Positions 1 to 9,321 are shown, numbered from the stretch's first letter. The stretch: DNA of 62,022 bases from Virgibacillus sp. AGTR (GCF_016919725.2 NZ_JAJERH010000015.1:1-62022); one strand, 5' to 3'. Translations and numbers: made by a program. The notes: generated by a model from the sequence alone, not told the origin.

Positions 1-190
1 CCCAATTAGAGACGTAGCGACTGAAGTGAATCAACGGAGATAAAGGAATCATGGTGGGCTTGTGAGCCGATAATGACTTAGATTAGGACAATTCGTGAAG
101 TCGCCTCGTTTCTGGGTGCTAGAGCTGGACAAAGCTCAACACGCGCTTATTTATCACATCTGCAAATTTTATAATTTCCTAGATTATAAA
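1..190 (+). repeat. Dispersed intergenic repeat, A module (partial, cut by window start)
   Basis: About 190 bp that match, with scattered differences, the stretches at 9620-9815 and 56400-56556 and, in reverse orientation, 24490-24650. Shared landmarks are GAGCGAGTCAACGGAGATA-like sequence, TGGTGAGCTTGCGAGCCGATGATGAC-like sequence, CTCGTTTCTGGGTGCT and a final TTTCCTAGA. It is non-coding; the short open frame across it is an accident of the repeat. Its left end lies outside the window. Confidence 0.8.
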
Positions 191-244
191 CAATACCTTG
201 AGGAAATATATTCTAAAGGTTTTGCTGGCTTTTTAGCGCCGTGC

Positions 245-412
245 TTAAGTGAATTTACGATTATAATTCCAAAGCAACAACAATAAACCTGATAGCCCGA
301 TTAATTGCGTAAACAATTCCCAATGACCTACTGTTCGCTGACCATTAAGAATCAGATACATACAAAAGAGAAAGAAAACTACCTTTAAGATGCGAAAGAC
401 TCTATCTTTCAT
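245..412 (-). CDS. Small two-helix membrane protein, DUF6903-like
   Basis: A 55-residue protein with two hydrophobic segments (about residues 5-22 and 32-48) separated by a short GQRTVGHWE-type loop and ending in a basic YNRK tail. The start at 412 is chosen because GGGAGG lies 8 bases upstream; a longer open frame from 439 has no such site. It overlaps the stop of the upstream phosphorylase by 11 bases, which suggests translational coupling and membership of the same operon. Very small proteins of this shape are, as I recall, found beside GH112 phosphorylase genes in Firmicutes and are named DUF6903; function unknown. The family name is from memory, but that this is a real gene is likely. 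Confidence 0.6.
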   Translation of the reverse strand: MKDRVFRILKVVFFLFCMYLILNGQRTVGHWELFTQLIGLSGLLLLLWNYNRKFT

Positions 413-2582
413 TTGTGTAATCCTCCCATTTAATCTCACTTGCTTCTAATCGTACTTGATATTTTTCACCATTTTCTATATATACATCTGTAACTTGCTG
501 TACATTTGAGTTATTGACAACGGCAAACTTTTTAATTTCAGGGTATACATGTATTTCACAATGGACATTGGAAGTATGCCATTTGTATAAAGCCATCTCC
601 TTATGAGCTGCGTAATACATCGCCCTTAGTAATAGTCTTGTATTCTCATGACTATAGGGAAGACCTGCAATGTACACACTACGCCCTTTACCGAAGGCTG
701 TACTAGCGAGTTGCAACCCCTCATTCGTATGTTCAATAATATCCGTAACTTCCCTTAAGGCATACACATTTTTCATACCTTCTCCGAAATCAAATGCCTG
801 TATATCCTGGGAAATAAAATGTGATTCGTTCTTTTCGGTAAAATATTTATTTGTCGATAAGCTAAAGCCTAATTCCTTTTCTACACCTAATACATCTGCT
901 AGTTGAAAGTAGCGTCCTTCACGATGATAAGCAGTCGGTTCTCCAATACCGATAAATCCTCCTCCATGATAAACCCATTCTCTTATAACAGAAAGTAAGT
1001 CCTCTTCTTTCCATCGTTCTCCACCAGAGAATGCTGTACCAGCATCTCCGGTATTAATAAGGACATCAACATCTTTAGGCACACCATGCTGTATGACATC
1101 GTCAAAACTAATAAAATCTACGTCTACCGCTGAACCACTAAGAGCCTCTAAAACCCCCTGATATGAATAGGCCTGTTTATACCACTTTCCATGTGCTACC
1201 ATATGGGTCTGCCATGTACGAATCCTTCCCCATGCATTTAAAATTGCCACCTTTAATCCAGTATAAGGCTTCACGCCATTTATAGTATCGTAAATTTCAC
1301 GAAATTCGTCTGTAATCTTTTCTACACAAGCTACAAAATCGGGGAATTTATATGCCAAGCTTAGATATCCGCCATAGCCAATTCTGTCCAAAGGTTTACG
1401 CATTAGAGCTCTTCTCGCTGTCAGCCAATTGCTATTTGCTTCAATTACTGGGTTATTCTTATCATGAAACGTATCGGGAAAGAAGTAAGGTAGAAAACGA
1501 CCTTCCGTATACTTCACATCTGGGATATCAGAAATCATTCGTAATGTTGCCCCATCTCCAACACTTCCAACTACAGCATCCATACCTGTCTCTTTGAAAT
1601 AGGCTCCGTAAGGCTCTGTCCCTATCCAATTATCTCCCAAAAACATCATCGACTCCTTACCACTTGCATGTACAATTTCAACTAATTCTTTTACTTCCTT
1701 AGCAACAAATCGTTGAATAAAATCCATATAATCTAAGTAAGCTCTGGAGGGAATTCGAAAGGTAGAATTATAATAGCCTTTATCGACAATATCTTCTGGT
1801 CGCAGACGATATCCTTTTTCTTTTTCAAATGCTTCTAAAGCAGCTACAGATACACTAGCACCGTAACCGAACCAGTCAACAAATTTTTCTTTACCTAGAT
1901 TGTTAAATACTAAGGTAAAGTGATAAAAAAACGTCGTAAAGCGAACAACATCAGTTGCTGGATTTTCTGCTAGCCAGTTTTTTAAATAATTGCGCATAAA
2001 TTGTTTAGAATGAGGCTGCCGAACATCGAATGGAATTTCATGTGGCTTATCTCTCCAATCGTTCGTTATATGATTATACATTTGTGTCGGATCCCATTTC
2101 ATAAATGCTAAGAATGAAACCGTATATTCATGCCATGGTTTGGCTTTAAATATAAGTAAGCTATTTGTCTCCTTTTTTACTATCCAATGATTTGCTGGCA
2201 CAACCTCACCAGTAGTCCTATCGATTACTTCCCACCACTTTTTAGGATCATGCAAATAATCTGGTTGAATCTGCTCTTCAAAATATCCTGTCAAGAAAGA
2301 CACTTCCAGCTCAGTGTCTATTGCTGTATTATATTGTGACATTAAATATAGCTGTTGCATTTCCTCTGGATGCTGTTTAGCAAAGTCATTATGACTACGT
2401 GCTACAAAGTAAGTCGTATAGATTTTCGCATCTAATTGTTTGATTTCTTCATCTAATTTTGTCCCATCACTATCTCGAAGCGCATCTGCTCCCCAGCGAT
2501 CCATTAATTCTTTTGTTTCCTCCAAAAAATTCTGTTGACTCGGTAGCGTAACTCTTCCGGTTAACTTTTTCAATTGTGACAC
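402..2582 (-). CDS. 1,3-beta-galactosyl-N-acetylhexosamine phosphorylase (GH112)
   Basis: A 726-residue cytoplasmic enzyme of glycoside hydrolase family 112. These enzymes use inorganic phosphate to split a beta-galactoside, giving galactose 1-phosphate and a free sugar. The usual substrates are lacto-N-biose and galacto-N-biose, but some members act on galactosyl-beta-1,4-rhamnose. The motif FLGDNWIGTEP carries the expected general acid, Asp317. Family-typical stretches run over the whole length: RSHNDFAKQHPEEMQQLY near residue 63, WFGYGASVS near 237 and INTGDAGTAFSGG in the C-terminal half. The length is normal. The start is GTG at 2582, immediately after the permease stop, so expression follows the importer. 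No N-acetylhexosamine 1-kinase or galactose-1-phosphate uridylyltransferase gene lies nearby, so the substrate is not settled by context. Confidence 0.93.
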   Translation of the reverse strand: MSQLKKLTGRVTLPSQQNFLEETKELMDRWGADALRDSDGTKLDEEIKQLDAKIYTTYFVARSHNDFAKQHPEEMQQLYLMSQYNTAIDTELEVSFLTGYFEEQIQPDYLHDPKKWWEVIDRTTGEVVPANHWIVKKETNSLLIFKAKPWHEYTVSFLAFMKWDPTQMYNHITNDWRDKPHEIPFDVRQPHSKQFMRNYLKNWLAENPATDVVRFTTFFYHFTLVFNNLGKEKFVDWFGYGASVSVAALEAFEKEKGYRLRPEDIVDKGYYNSTFRIPSRAYLDYMDFIQRFVAKEVKELVEIVHASGKESMMFLGDNWIGTEPYGAYFKETGMDAVVGSVGDGATLRMISDIPDVKYTEGRFLPYFFPDTFHDKNNPVIEANSNWLTARRALMRKPLDRIGYGGYLSLAYKFPDFVACVEKITDEFREIYDTINGVKPYTGLKVAILNAWGRIRTWQTHMVAHGKWYKQAYSYQGVLEALSGSAVDVDFISFDDVIQHGVPKDVDVLINTGDAGTAFSGGERWKEEDLLSVIREWVYHGGGFIGIGEPTAYHREGRYFQLADVLGVEKELGFSLSTNKYFTEKNESHFISQDIQAFDFGEGMKNVYALREVTDIIEHTNEGLQLASTAFGKGRSVYIAGLPYSHENTRLLLRAMYYAAHKEMALYKWHTSNVHCEIHVYPEIKKFAVVNNSNVQQVTDVYIENGEKYQVRLEASEIKWEDYTNER

Positions 2583-3464
2583 CTACCCTTTCACTCCTCC
2601 TACAGTCATTCCTTGTGTTAAGCGCTTTTGCACGATAATATATAAAATTAATGTCGGTAACATAACAATTACCATTCCCGCATACATTGGACCATAGTTA
2701 ACAGCTGATCGTTCAGCAGCCATTAAGTTTAACAAACCAACTGGCAGCGTTTGATTCCCTCCTGGCATTAGTGTAAGTGCCATAATATATTCATTCCAAA
2801 ATAACAAGAAATTAAAAAGAATGACGATAACAATACTTGGCATTGCCATCGGCAACATAATGGAAAACATGGTGCGATAATATCCTGCACCATCAATACT
2901 AGCGGCTTCTTCAAAATCAGAAGGCAATGTCTGAAAATAGCTTGATAGAAGATAAATCGTAAATGGTAACGCAGTTGCGGCATAAACGAGTGCAAGTACA
3001 GCACGATTGTTTAATAAAAATCCATTATCTATTAAACTCTTTAATCCCATATCCAAATCTAAGAGCATCAAGAAAATTGGCACAGTAATATAGCTGACAT
3101 TAATGAATAACCCTGCTTTAACAATCATGTTTAATAATTTATTCCCTCTAAAACTAAACCTGGATAAGACATACGCCGCTGGTAAGGCTATTACTAGCAA
3201 AATGAATAAAGCTAATACGGTAACCATTATTGAATTAAACAGATATTCTCCCATTCGCGCTTCCTGAAATGCTTCTATAAAATTTTGAAAATGAAAACCA
3301 TGTGGTAAGCTCCATGGGCTTCCATAAAACTCGACGTTTTCTTTAATAGCAGCAAGGAATACCCAGGCAACTGGTATAACAATTGAAACCGCTAAGGTAA
3401 TTAAAGCTACATAGATAAATAGTTTATATAGAGCATCGGTACTCCGTTCCTTTGAATCTTTCAT
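2583..3464 (-). CDS. Sugar ABC transporter permease (MalG/CUT1 type)
   Basis: A 293-residue inner-membrane permease with six predicted helices and the ATPase-docking EAA loop (EEAASIDGAG, then LPMAMPS). It forms a heterodimer with the permease encoded just upstream and takes sugar from the lipoprotein at 4744-6093. The C-terminal QGMTVGGVKG tail is typical of the MalG branch. No ATPase gene is present in the cluster, so a shared MsmX-type ATPase elsewhere in the genome is expected, as is common in Bacilli. The gene abuts the GH112 gene, and a disaccharide substrate for that enzyme is the likely cargo. Confidence 0.92.
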   Translation of the reverse strand: MKDSKERSTDALYKLFIYVALITLAVSIVIPVAWVFLAAIKENVEFYGSPWSLPHGFHFQNFIEAFQEARMGEYLFNSIMVTVLALFILLVIALPAAYVLSRFSFRGNKLLNMIVKAGLFINVSYITVPIFLMLLDLDMGLKSLIDNGFLLNNRAVLALVYAATALPFTIYLLSSYFQTLPSDFEEAASIDGAGYYRTMFSIMLPMAMPSIVIVILFNFLLFWNEYIMALTLMPGGNQTLPVGLLNLMAAERSAVNYGPMYAGMVIVMLPTLILYIIVQKRLTQGMTVGGVKG

Positions 3465-3481
3465 GAGATATTAGCACCCCC

Positions 3482-4372
3482 TTAATACTCTAAGACGTCA
3501 CGTTTCGTGATGTGACTTACAATCGCTGCTAAGGTAAAAGAAAAAATAAACACTACTACACCAATTGCCATTCCATAGCCAAAGGTAGAATTACCATAGG
3601 CTTGGTCATACATATAGGATAGGAATACTTCTGTTGATCCGTCAGGTCCTCCACCTGTCAATGCCTTAACTAACAAGAAGCTTAGATTAATCGTGCTGAT
3701 GATATAAAATGTTAATGTTGTTCGAATATTATTCCATATCAATGGTAATGTAATGCTGGTAAATTGTTTTAATTTACTTGCTCCCTCCAATGACGCCGCC
3801 TCATAGAAGCTAGCTGGTATACTAGCCATACTTGACATATACATAACCATATAATAACCAATGGCTTGCCAGACTAGAGCACCCGCAAGACTATAGATAA
3901 CTATTTTCTGATCACCTAGCCACATTTGCTGAAATGTATCTAATTGAAACATTCCTAAAACACTATTTAACAATCCATTGGAAGGATCATATATGGCTGA
4001 AAATATACCAGCTATAACTACAATGGATAGTATATTTGGAATATAAAAGATGACTCGAAAAAAGTTTCCTCCTCTGACCTTCTCTTTTGTTAGAATAGCT
4101 GCAAAAAACACTGCAAAAATAAATGTAAGAATTGCTACTACAACTATTAAGAGAATAGAATTCTGAAATGATCGAATGAAATTCATATCATTCCATAGAA
4201 GTCTAAAATTATCCAAACCGACAAATTGTTGTGTATTTGAAAATCCACCCCAGCGGTACAAAGACATCCGAAAAACCTCAAATGTTGGTATAAACATAAA
4301 AATAACCATCAAAATGAGAGCTGGTATTACACATACTCCGATAAATATATTTCGTGATTTCGTTTTACTCAA
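3482..4372 (-). CDS. Sugar ABC transporter permease (MalF/CUT1 type)
   Basis: A 296-residue inner-membrane permease, partner of the protein encoded immediately downstream (17-base gap). It has an N-terminal helix, a periplasmic-side loop with the WGGFSNTQQFVGLDNF signature of MalF-like sugar permeases, and the EAA loop EAASLEGASKLKQF followed by ITLPLIW. It belongs to the ABC importer whose binding lipoprotein is encoded upstream at 4744-6093. A 370-base gap holding a terminator-like hairpin and a repeat separates it from the binding-protein gene, so it is probably transcribed by read-through. Confidence 0.92.
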   Translation of the reverse strand: MSKTKSRNIFIGVCVIPALILMVIFMFIPTFEVFRMSLYRWGGFSNTQQFVGLDNFRLLWNDMNFIRSFQNSILLIVVVAILTFIFAVFFAAILTKEKVRGGNFFRVIFYIPNILSIVVIAGIFSAIYDPSNGLLNSVLGMFQLDTFQQMWLGDQKIVIYSLAGALVWQAIGYYMVMYMSSMASIPASFYEAASLEGASKLKQFTSITLPLIWNNIRTTLTFYIISTINLSFLLVKALTGGGPDGSTEVFLSYMYDQAYGNSTFGYGMAIGVVVFIFSFTLAAIVSHITKRDVLEY

Positions 4373-4436
4373 AAATGTTCACCTCTTTTTGGTCCCAAAA
4401 AAGTGAAATTCATTCAGGCTAAACATCTAAAAAATA

Positions 4437-4621
4437 ATAAAGGGAAACTTCAATTAATGGGATTTTGTCTATCCCTCACTGATTGTTAATAACATAAGGG
4501 TATAACCTAAAGGCCCTTGAACCAATCGGACATTTACTGGCAGTTGATCCTCCCCTCACCAATATTGGTTTCGCTTTATTACTTGAAGTGGGATCTTACT
4601 GCCAGTTACATGCGGGGTAAA
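4437..4621 (+). repeat. Structured 185-bp repeat (ATAAA-bounded, bcr1-like), copy 1
   Basis: Starts ATAAAGGGAAAC and ends GGGGTAAA. It contains the family core TATAACCTAAAGGCCCTTG and AACCAATCGGACA, and the paired arms ACTGGCAGT and ACTGCCAGT. It lies between the binding-protein gene and the permease genes of a leftward operon, so it is antisense within that transcript. The first hairpin of this copy has several mismatches. Confidence 0.9.
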
Positions 4622-4660
4622 CTATTTCTTACATCCATTTCTCATGATGGATTCATCTAA

Positions 4661-4693
4661 TAAAAACGGTAAGAAATCAAACAAGCTTACCGT
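4661..4693 (-). terminator. Terminator or attenuator hairpin after the sugar-binding protein gene
   Basis: On the minus strand, ACGGTAAG and CTTACCGT form an 8-bp stem with a 12-base loop, followed by TTTTTATT. It sits about 50 bases past the binding-protein stop and before the permeases. Such a partial terminator would give more binding protein than permease, the usual ratio for ABC importers. Confidence 0.75.
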
Positions 4694-4743
4694 TCTATTA
4701 TCATCAACTAATAAGCGATCAGAACCCCCTATATAGCTTTGGA

Positions 4744-6093
4744 TTAGTTCATAGCCGGTCTTAGCTTATCACTTACTTCTTCCATTTCGGCTTGCCACTC
4801 TTCGAAAGAAGTTTCACCACTCATTACACTGTCAATTGTTCCGTACAGTGTATCCCCCATGCTCGCTCCTGGTACAGGTTCTGTAGAAGCAAATGTCCCC
4901 ATTGCTGGAAGCGCTCCTTCCTCTTCATAAATGCTATAAAATGTTTGTTTCTGTCCCTCTAGCTTTTTCGTAATACCATTAATTGGTTGTACTGCACCAG
5001 CATCAAGGAAGATAGATGCTGCTTCATCAGAATACATATATGCTATAAATTCCTTCGCTTCATCCTTATGTTTAGCTGCAGCTGGAATCCAAATTTGTTC
5101 AAAGAATGTGAATGCATAACGATCACCACTTTTCTCAAATGCGGGTATAGATGTCATCCCCCATTGGAAATTTTTTGAACGTGGAGCTTCTTTCATTTCA
5201 TCTACAACCCAATTACCGTTCGGCATAAATAATGCTTTGTTATCTAGGATGAATTGCTGGTTTTTTGTGAAATCATTCGGATTTGCATTTGCAACAGTGT
5301 CCGAATGCGTATACTCTGCTAATTTTTCTATCGTTTGTAATACTTGAGATGCCTCTTCTGTTTCCCAAATTCCGTCCTCATAAGTCATTGCAGCATTGTA
5401 AAACTCCGGACCACCTGCAGCATAAAGCATGGAGCCAACTAAAGTATCAAAATACCCTGTTGTAGGATACGTAAACAAAGAGATACCTTCTTTTTTCGCT
5501 TTTTCACCTAGCTCCCACATTTCATCCCATGTTTCAGGAACTTTCCAGCCTTTTTCTTCAAATAGTCCAGCATTAAAGAATAATCCAGTTGGACTATAGA
5601 ACATTGGAGCTAGATAGGTCTCACCATTAGCATATGGATTAGTTGCAAGCGTATCGGTAAATCCATCTAAAAGTTTTTTATTAACTGTCACTTTTTCGGT
5701 TGGTATGTTCATATTCAATACATCGCTTATATTTTCTAGACCATTTTCTTTAATTAATGTTTCCGTCAATGCCTCTGGTCTATTGGTAGCCAGTAATAAT
5801 ACGTCTGGATACTCACCTGCCTGCATATTAGGTCGAATTACTTCCTCTAGATTCTTTTCAATTGTTAATTCAATATTAATATTTTTATTAGCTGCCTCAT
5901 ACGATTCAGCAATCTGGTCCCACATTTCAGTTCCATAAGCTGACTCTAAGGCAGCAACATGTAAGGTTGTTTCTTTGCCACCTCCACTCTCCTCTGATTC
6001 CTTTGAATTAACATCCTCTCCTCCTGAGCAAGCCGCTAAGATAAGTCCTACAAATAGAAAAGAGATTAATATTATCGATTTCTTGTTTTTCAC
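4744..6093 (-). CDS. Extracellular sugar-binding lipoprotein of ABC importer
   Basis: A 449-residue solute-binding protein (SBP_bac_1 type). It has a lipoprotein signal peptide: a KNKK start, a hydrophobic core and the lipobox LAAC with Cys22, so it is anchored on the outer face of the membrane. After a Ser/Gly/Glu-rich linker, the mature domain has typical sugar-binding features such as GWKVPETWDEMWELGEKAKK and LFMPNGNWVVDEM. It delivers substrate to the two permeases downstream and, by context, the disaccharide cleaved by the GH112 phosphorylase. It is the first gene of the operon, and a cre-like site lies about 50 bases upstream. The AraC regulator is transcribed in the opposite direction from the same gap. 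Confidence 0.93.
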   Translation of the reverse strand: MKNKKSIILISFLFVGLILAACSGGEDVNSKESEESGGGKETTLHVAALESAYGTEMWDQIAESYEAANKNINIELTIEKNLEEVIRPNMQAGEYPDVLLLATNRPEALTETLIKENGLENISDVLNMNIPTEKVTVNKKLLDGFTDTLATNPYANGETYLAPMFYSPTGLFFNAGLFEEKGWKVPETWDEMWELGEKAKKEGISLFTYPTTGYFDTLVGSMLYAAGGPEFYNAAMTYEDGIWETEEASQVLQTIEKLAEYTHSDTVANANPNDFTKNQQFILDNKALFMPNGNWVVDEMKEAPRSKNFQWGMTSIPAFEKSGDRYAFTFFEQIWIPAAAKHKDEAKEFIAYMYSDEAASIFLDAGAVQPINGITKKLEGQKQTFYSIYEEEGALPAMGTFASTEPVPGASMGDTLYGTIDSVMSGETSFEEWQAEMEEVSDKLRPAMN

Positions 6094-6143
6094 GATACGT
6101 AAACCCCCTTATTTAATAATAATATATCTTTATCGTACCTATA

Positions 6144-6157
6144 TTAAAACGCTTACA
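6144..6157 (-). promoter_or_regulatory. cre-like CcpA site upstream of the sugar ABC operon
   Basis: On the minus strand the site reads TGTAAGCGTTTTAA, which agrees with the Bacillus cre consensus TGWAANCGNTNWCA except near its 3' end. It lies in the divergent gap between the binding-protein gene and the AraC gene, where catabolite repression of the operon would be expected. Function is inferred. Confidence 0.5.
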
Positions 6158-6261
6158 CAATCAACATCTTGTTGACTTTTTTATAAATATTGCTTTTTAA
6201 GCTTTACTCCTATAAAATTAATAATTGATAGAAATTTCAAATAATAGTAAGGGGTGGAGCA

Positions 6262-7107
6262 ATGTCCTACGAAGTTTATAAAGTGAAGGAATTTGCTACA
6301 AGAAATGTGCCATTTAAATTACTTTATATCACACATTCAGAATACGACCGAGGCTGGCATAGTACAAAGCACACCCATCACTTTACAGAATTATTTTATA
6401 TCGTTAAAGGTAAAGGATCATTTCTGCTTTCCAATCATGAAATTCCAGTTAAAGAAAATGATTTAGTAATAATAAATCCAAATGTTGAACATACCGAAAA
6501 ATCCAATCTGTACGACTCACTTGAATATATTGCTCTAGGAATTGAAGGACTAACCTTTGCTCATGTTAAAGAAAATAGTTCGCAAATGGGCTTATATACT
6601 TATCAGGGCGATCGTGAGAATATTCTCTTCTACCTGCATAGTTTACTTAACGAAGTGCAGCAAGGGAATGAAGAGTATGAAGTTATCTGCCAAAATATCA
6701 TTGAAATCTTGATGGTAAAGCTTCGAAGAGGCAAAATGTTAGAAATTCAAAAAACAGAACCCAAAAATATCAACAAAGCCGCCGCATTTATTATGTACTA
6801 TATAAATCAGAATTACAGAGAACCAATCACCCTTGATACATTGGCAGAAATCGGGCATATCAATAAATATTATTTGGCACATACATTTAAAAAAGATATG
6901 GGAATATCACCAATTGAATATCTAAATCAAGTACGAATACGAGAAGCAAAAATACTATTAGATACAACAGACTATCACATTGGTAATATTGCTGAATTCA
7001 CCGGCTTCTCTTCTCAATCGTTTTTCACACAAGCATTTAAACGGGCTACAAATCAAACACCATCCGCTTATCGTAGACAGAGGAAAGAAACGTTGGTCGT
7101 TAAATAG
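6262..7107 (+). CDS. AraC-family regulator with N-terminal cupin
   Basis: A 281-residue cytoplasmic transcription factor. Residues about 25-95 form a cupin-like effector domain (KHTHHFTELFYIVKGKGSF, then HEIPVKENDLVIINPNVEH). Residues about 175-275 carry two helix-turn-helix units typical of AraC proteins (LDTLAEIGHINKYYLAHTF; IAEFTGFSSQSFFTQAFKR). It is divergent from the ABC/GH112 operon with a 168-base shared control region, so it probably activates that operon in response to the imported sugar. A TTGACT box is present upstream at 6172, but its -10 partner is poor. The ribosome site is GGGGTGG. Length and order match the AraC sugar activators. Confidence 0.9.
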   Translation: MSYEVYKVKEFATRNVPFKLLYITHSEYDRGWHSTKHTHHFTELFYIVKGKGSFLLSNHEIPVKENDLVIINPNVEHTEKSNLYDSLEYIALGIEGLTFAHVKENSSQMGLYTYQGDRENILFYLHSLLNEVQQGNEEYEVICQNIIEILMVKLRRGKMLEIQKTEPKNINKAAAFIMYYINQNYREPITLDTLAEIGHINKYYLAHTFKKDMGISPIEYLNQVRIREAKILLDTTDYHIGNIAEFTGFSSQSFFTQAFKRATNQTPSAYRRQRKETLVVK

Positions 7108-7244
7108 CAAGCAAAATATCAGGTGATCTGTAATACGAATATTTGGATTCACTAAAATGGAAGCTTTTATTCTAATTAAGGAGTTATTGCATATACTTGA
7201 AAGGGTGTATCATCACTTTAGGTTTATGGGGAGGTAATGTTGCT

Positions 7245-7703
7245 TTGCCAAGCAGTATTTGTGAACGAAAGGTAGATATTCCTATTGAAGAAATATGGGA
7301 CTTTGTTAACGATATCAATAATTGGGCTAGTCTCGTTCCAGGATATCAGCAACATACGATGGTAAATGCTAAACAATCGATTTGGATATGCAAAGGAGAT
7401 ATTGGCTTTATGGAAAAAAGTGTTCGATTATCATTATCCGTCACGGAATGGCAAAGTCCGAATAAAATAGCATTCACTTTAGCTAGTACGAACAACCATG
7501 TCAAAGGAAGCGGCTATTTTCAAGCCCATAAACTAGCAGAAAATCAAACGAAAATGACAGGTTCACTCTCTATAACAGCTAAGGGCATTGCTGGTTCGAT
7601 GATTAACTCTTGCTTAAGACCATTTTTATCCAAAGTAACGGCTGATTTCACAGATAATGTCATCGAACATATTCAGACAAGAAGGTCCGCGGTTATGCAA
7701 TAA
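7245..7703 (+). CDS. SRPBCC/CoxG-like carrier-domain protein
   Basis: About 152 residues forming one START/SRPBCC fold, the hydrophobic-pocket family that includes CoxG (carbon monoxide dehydrogenase subunit G-like) proteins. Typical features are ICERKVDIPIEEIWDFVND at the start, LVPGY near residue 33, and GSGYFQAHK and GSLSITAKG in the second half. The open frame extends back to a TTG at 7197. The TTG at 7245 is preferred because GGGGAGG lies 10 bases before it and homologues begin MPS. No neighbour suggests a substrate, so the role is unknown; it probably binds a small lipophilic ligand. It is followed by a 600-base gap. Confidence 0.75.
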   Translation: MPSSICERKVDIPIEEIWDFVNDINNWASLVPGYQQHTMVNAKQSIWICKGDIGFMEKSVRLSLSVTEWQSPNKIAFTLASTNNHVKGSGYFQAHKLAENQTKMTGSLSITAKGIAGSMINSCLRPFLSKVTADFTDNVIEHIQTRRSAVMQ

Positions 7704-8030
7704 TAGTTATTATTCCACTGCTTTTTATCGTGAGCTTGCAGGAGTTTAGATTTACGAACGGGCGATGAAAAGTATACCCGAATTCCGTCAAAGACTGGGA
7801 ATCGCTAAAGAACAGTAGAGAAGCAGGAAGCCTTCTCAAAAATGATCTAGGCATTTTCTTCGTGCCATGTCTAGCAGAGCGGTCTTCCTCGCCCTGCTGG
7901 AAAAGCAATAGCGAAACTCCGTGAGAAGCCATGTTTGTTCTAAACGTGTATATCCACTTTTACCAGGGGTGAAAAATAATTAAAACTTTGTTAAATATGT
8001 AAAAGAAATTTCCAACGTGAGAGTACTCCT
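7704..8030. other. Gene-free stretch, unrecognised
   Basis: No convincing gene or hairpin terminator. The part from 7725 to 7940 is locally richer in G+C than its surroundings and has the look of a degenerate dispersed repeat, but no second copy was found in this window. The open frame on the minus strand across it lacks a ribosome site and any recognisable protein features. Confidence 0.4.
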
Positions 8031-8219
8031 ATAAAGCGAAAGCTTCAATAAGTTTGAGGGTTTTGTTTATCCCCACGGATGGTTAGTACTACAAAGGGAT
8101 GACCTAAAGGCCTTTGAACCAATTGGACTTTACTGGCAGTTAATCTCCCACTTACCAATAGTACTTTCACTTTATTGCTTGAATTGGTTGGTATTACCGC
8201 CAATTAAAGGTGGGATAAA
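8031..8219 (+). repeat. Structured 185-bp repeat, copy 2
   Basis: Bounded by exact ATAAA at both ends (8031-8035 and 8215-8219). It contains GGGATGACCTAAAGGCC and AACCAATTGGAC. It is the most diverged full-length copy: the loop sequence that could pair with AACCAAT is lost, and the arm ACTGCCAGT has become ACCGCCAAT. It lies between two rightward genes, upstream of the YitT gene. Confidence 0.9.
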
Positions 8220-8316
8220 TACTTAACAGACTTTTTTCTATGTCAAAGTTCGACAGTATAGATCCTTCATGATAGAATAAATCCGTTACTAGGCTATCAG
8301 GAAAGGATCTTTTGTT

Positions 8317-9189
8317 ATGTCAGGAATTACAAAACACATAAATAAAACCGTATTATCTTATGCGCAAATTATTTTTGGAGCTACACTTGTTGCTCTATCC
8401 TATAATTTATTTTTGCTACCCTCAAAGTTAGCTGCAGGTGGTATTTCTGGGATTAGCACAATTCTCTTTGAAATGTATTCCTTAAGCCCAGCTTATACGC
8501 AGCTTCTAATAAATATCCCTATCTTTATTATCGGCTGGCTAACACTTGGAAAAGATTTCAGTTGGAAGACATTAGTAGGAACATTTTGGGTACCGTTTAT
8601 GATATGGGCAAGTGCTAATATTCCGTATACGATAACAAACCCAATTCTAGGAGCTATCTATGGAGGAATTATTCTCGGAATAGGTCTAGGCATTGTTTAT
8701 AAAGGTAATGGTTCTACTGGGGGTACAGCAGCAATTGCTCAAATTGTAAAGAAATTCACAGGCCTATCAAGCGGTTATTCACAACTCATTGTTGACGGTT
8801 TTGTTGTTATCTCATCCATTATTGTATTTAACCTAGAATTAACCCTATTTGCGCTCATGTGTATTTACATTACAAGCAAAACGATCGATATTGTGCAGCT
8901 ACAAACTTCAGCTACCAAACTAATATTAATTATTACGGAAAAAGAGCAACATATTCAGTCACTAATCCGTGACGAAATTGATCGTGGGTTGACAAAGGTT
9001 CGTTCAGTTGGAGGGTATTCACATAGCGATAAAACAATGATACTTTGTGTAGCTGAACAACAAGAAGCCTTTCATTTAAAGAAAATTTTACAAAGAGACG
9101 AACCGGATTCCTTTGTCATCTTTATTAATGCATCGGAGATTTTAGGTAGAGGCTTTTCTTTGGATAAGTATTATGGTCAAAAGCTTTAA
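8317..9189 (+). CDS. YitT-family membrane protein (DUF161 + DUF2179)
   Basis: A 290-residue membrane protein with five to six helices over residues 1-200 and a soluble C-terminal DUF2179 domain (ILIITEKEQHIQSLIRDEIDRG onward; GGYSHSDKTMILCV). Diagnostic motifs are LLPSKLAAGGISGISTI and KGNGSTGGTAAIAQI. The family is widespread in Firmicutes and often annotated as a putative transporter; its substrate is not known. The gene stands alone, with AAAGGA about 8 bases before the ATG, between two copies of the structured repeat. Confidence 0.9.
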   Translation: MSGITKHINKTVLSYAQIIFGATLVALSYNLFLLPSKLAAGGISGISTILFEMYSLSPAYTQLLINIPIFIIGWLTLGKDFSWKTLVGTFWVPFMIWASANIPYTITNPILGAIYGGIILGIGLGIVYKGNGSTGGTAAIAQIVKKFTGLSSGYSQLIVDGFVVISSIIVFNLELTLFALMCIYITSKTIDIVQLQTSATKLILIITEKEQHIQSLIRDEIDRGLTKVRSVGGYSHSDKTMILCVAEQQEAFHLKKILQRDEPDSFVIFINASEILGRGFSLDKYYGQKL

Positions 9190-9321
9190 CGATACCTTCA
9201 ATAAAGGAATCATGATAAATCTTCAGGTTGTCAAAACGTCTCGATGGCCAGCTTCTATTTAAATTACAGGGATTACATGTTACTATCAAAAAAGACATCG
9301 TATAAAATGTAACATGTAACG

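Noticed and set aside
95-286. Plus-strand open frame of 63 codons
   Set aside because: It lies across the A-module repeat, begins inside it, has no ribosome site, and other copies of the repeat do not keep the frame open.
7693-7932. Minus-strand open frame of 79 codons
   Set aside because: No ribosome site and no domain-like pattern; it lies in a stretch that looks like a degenerate repeat.
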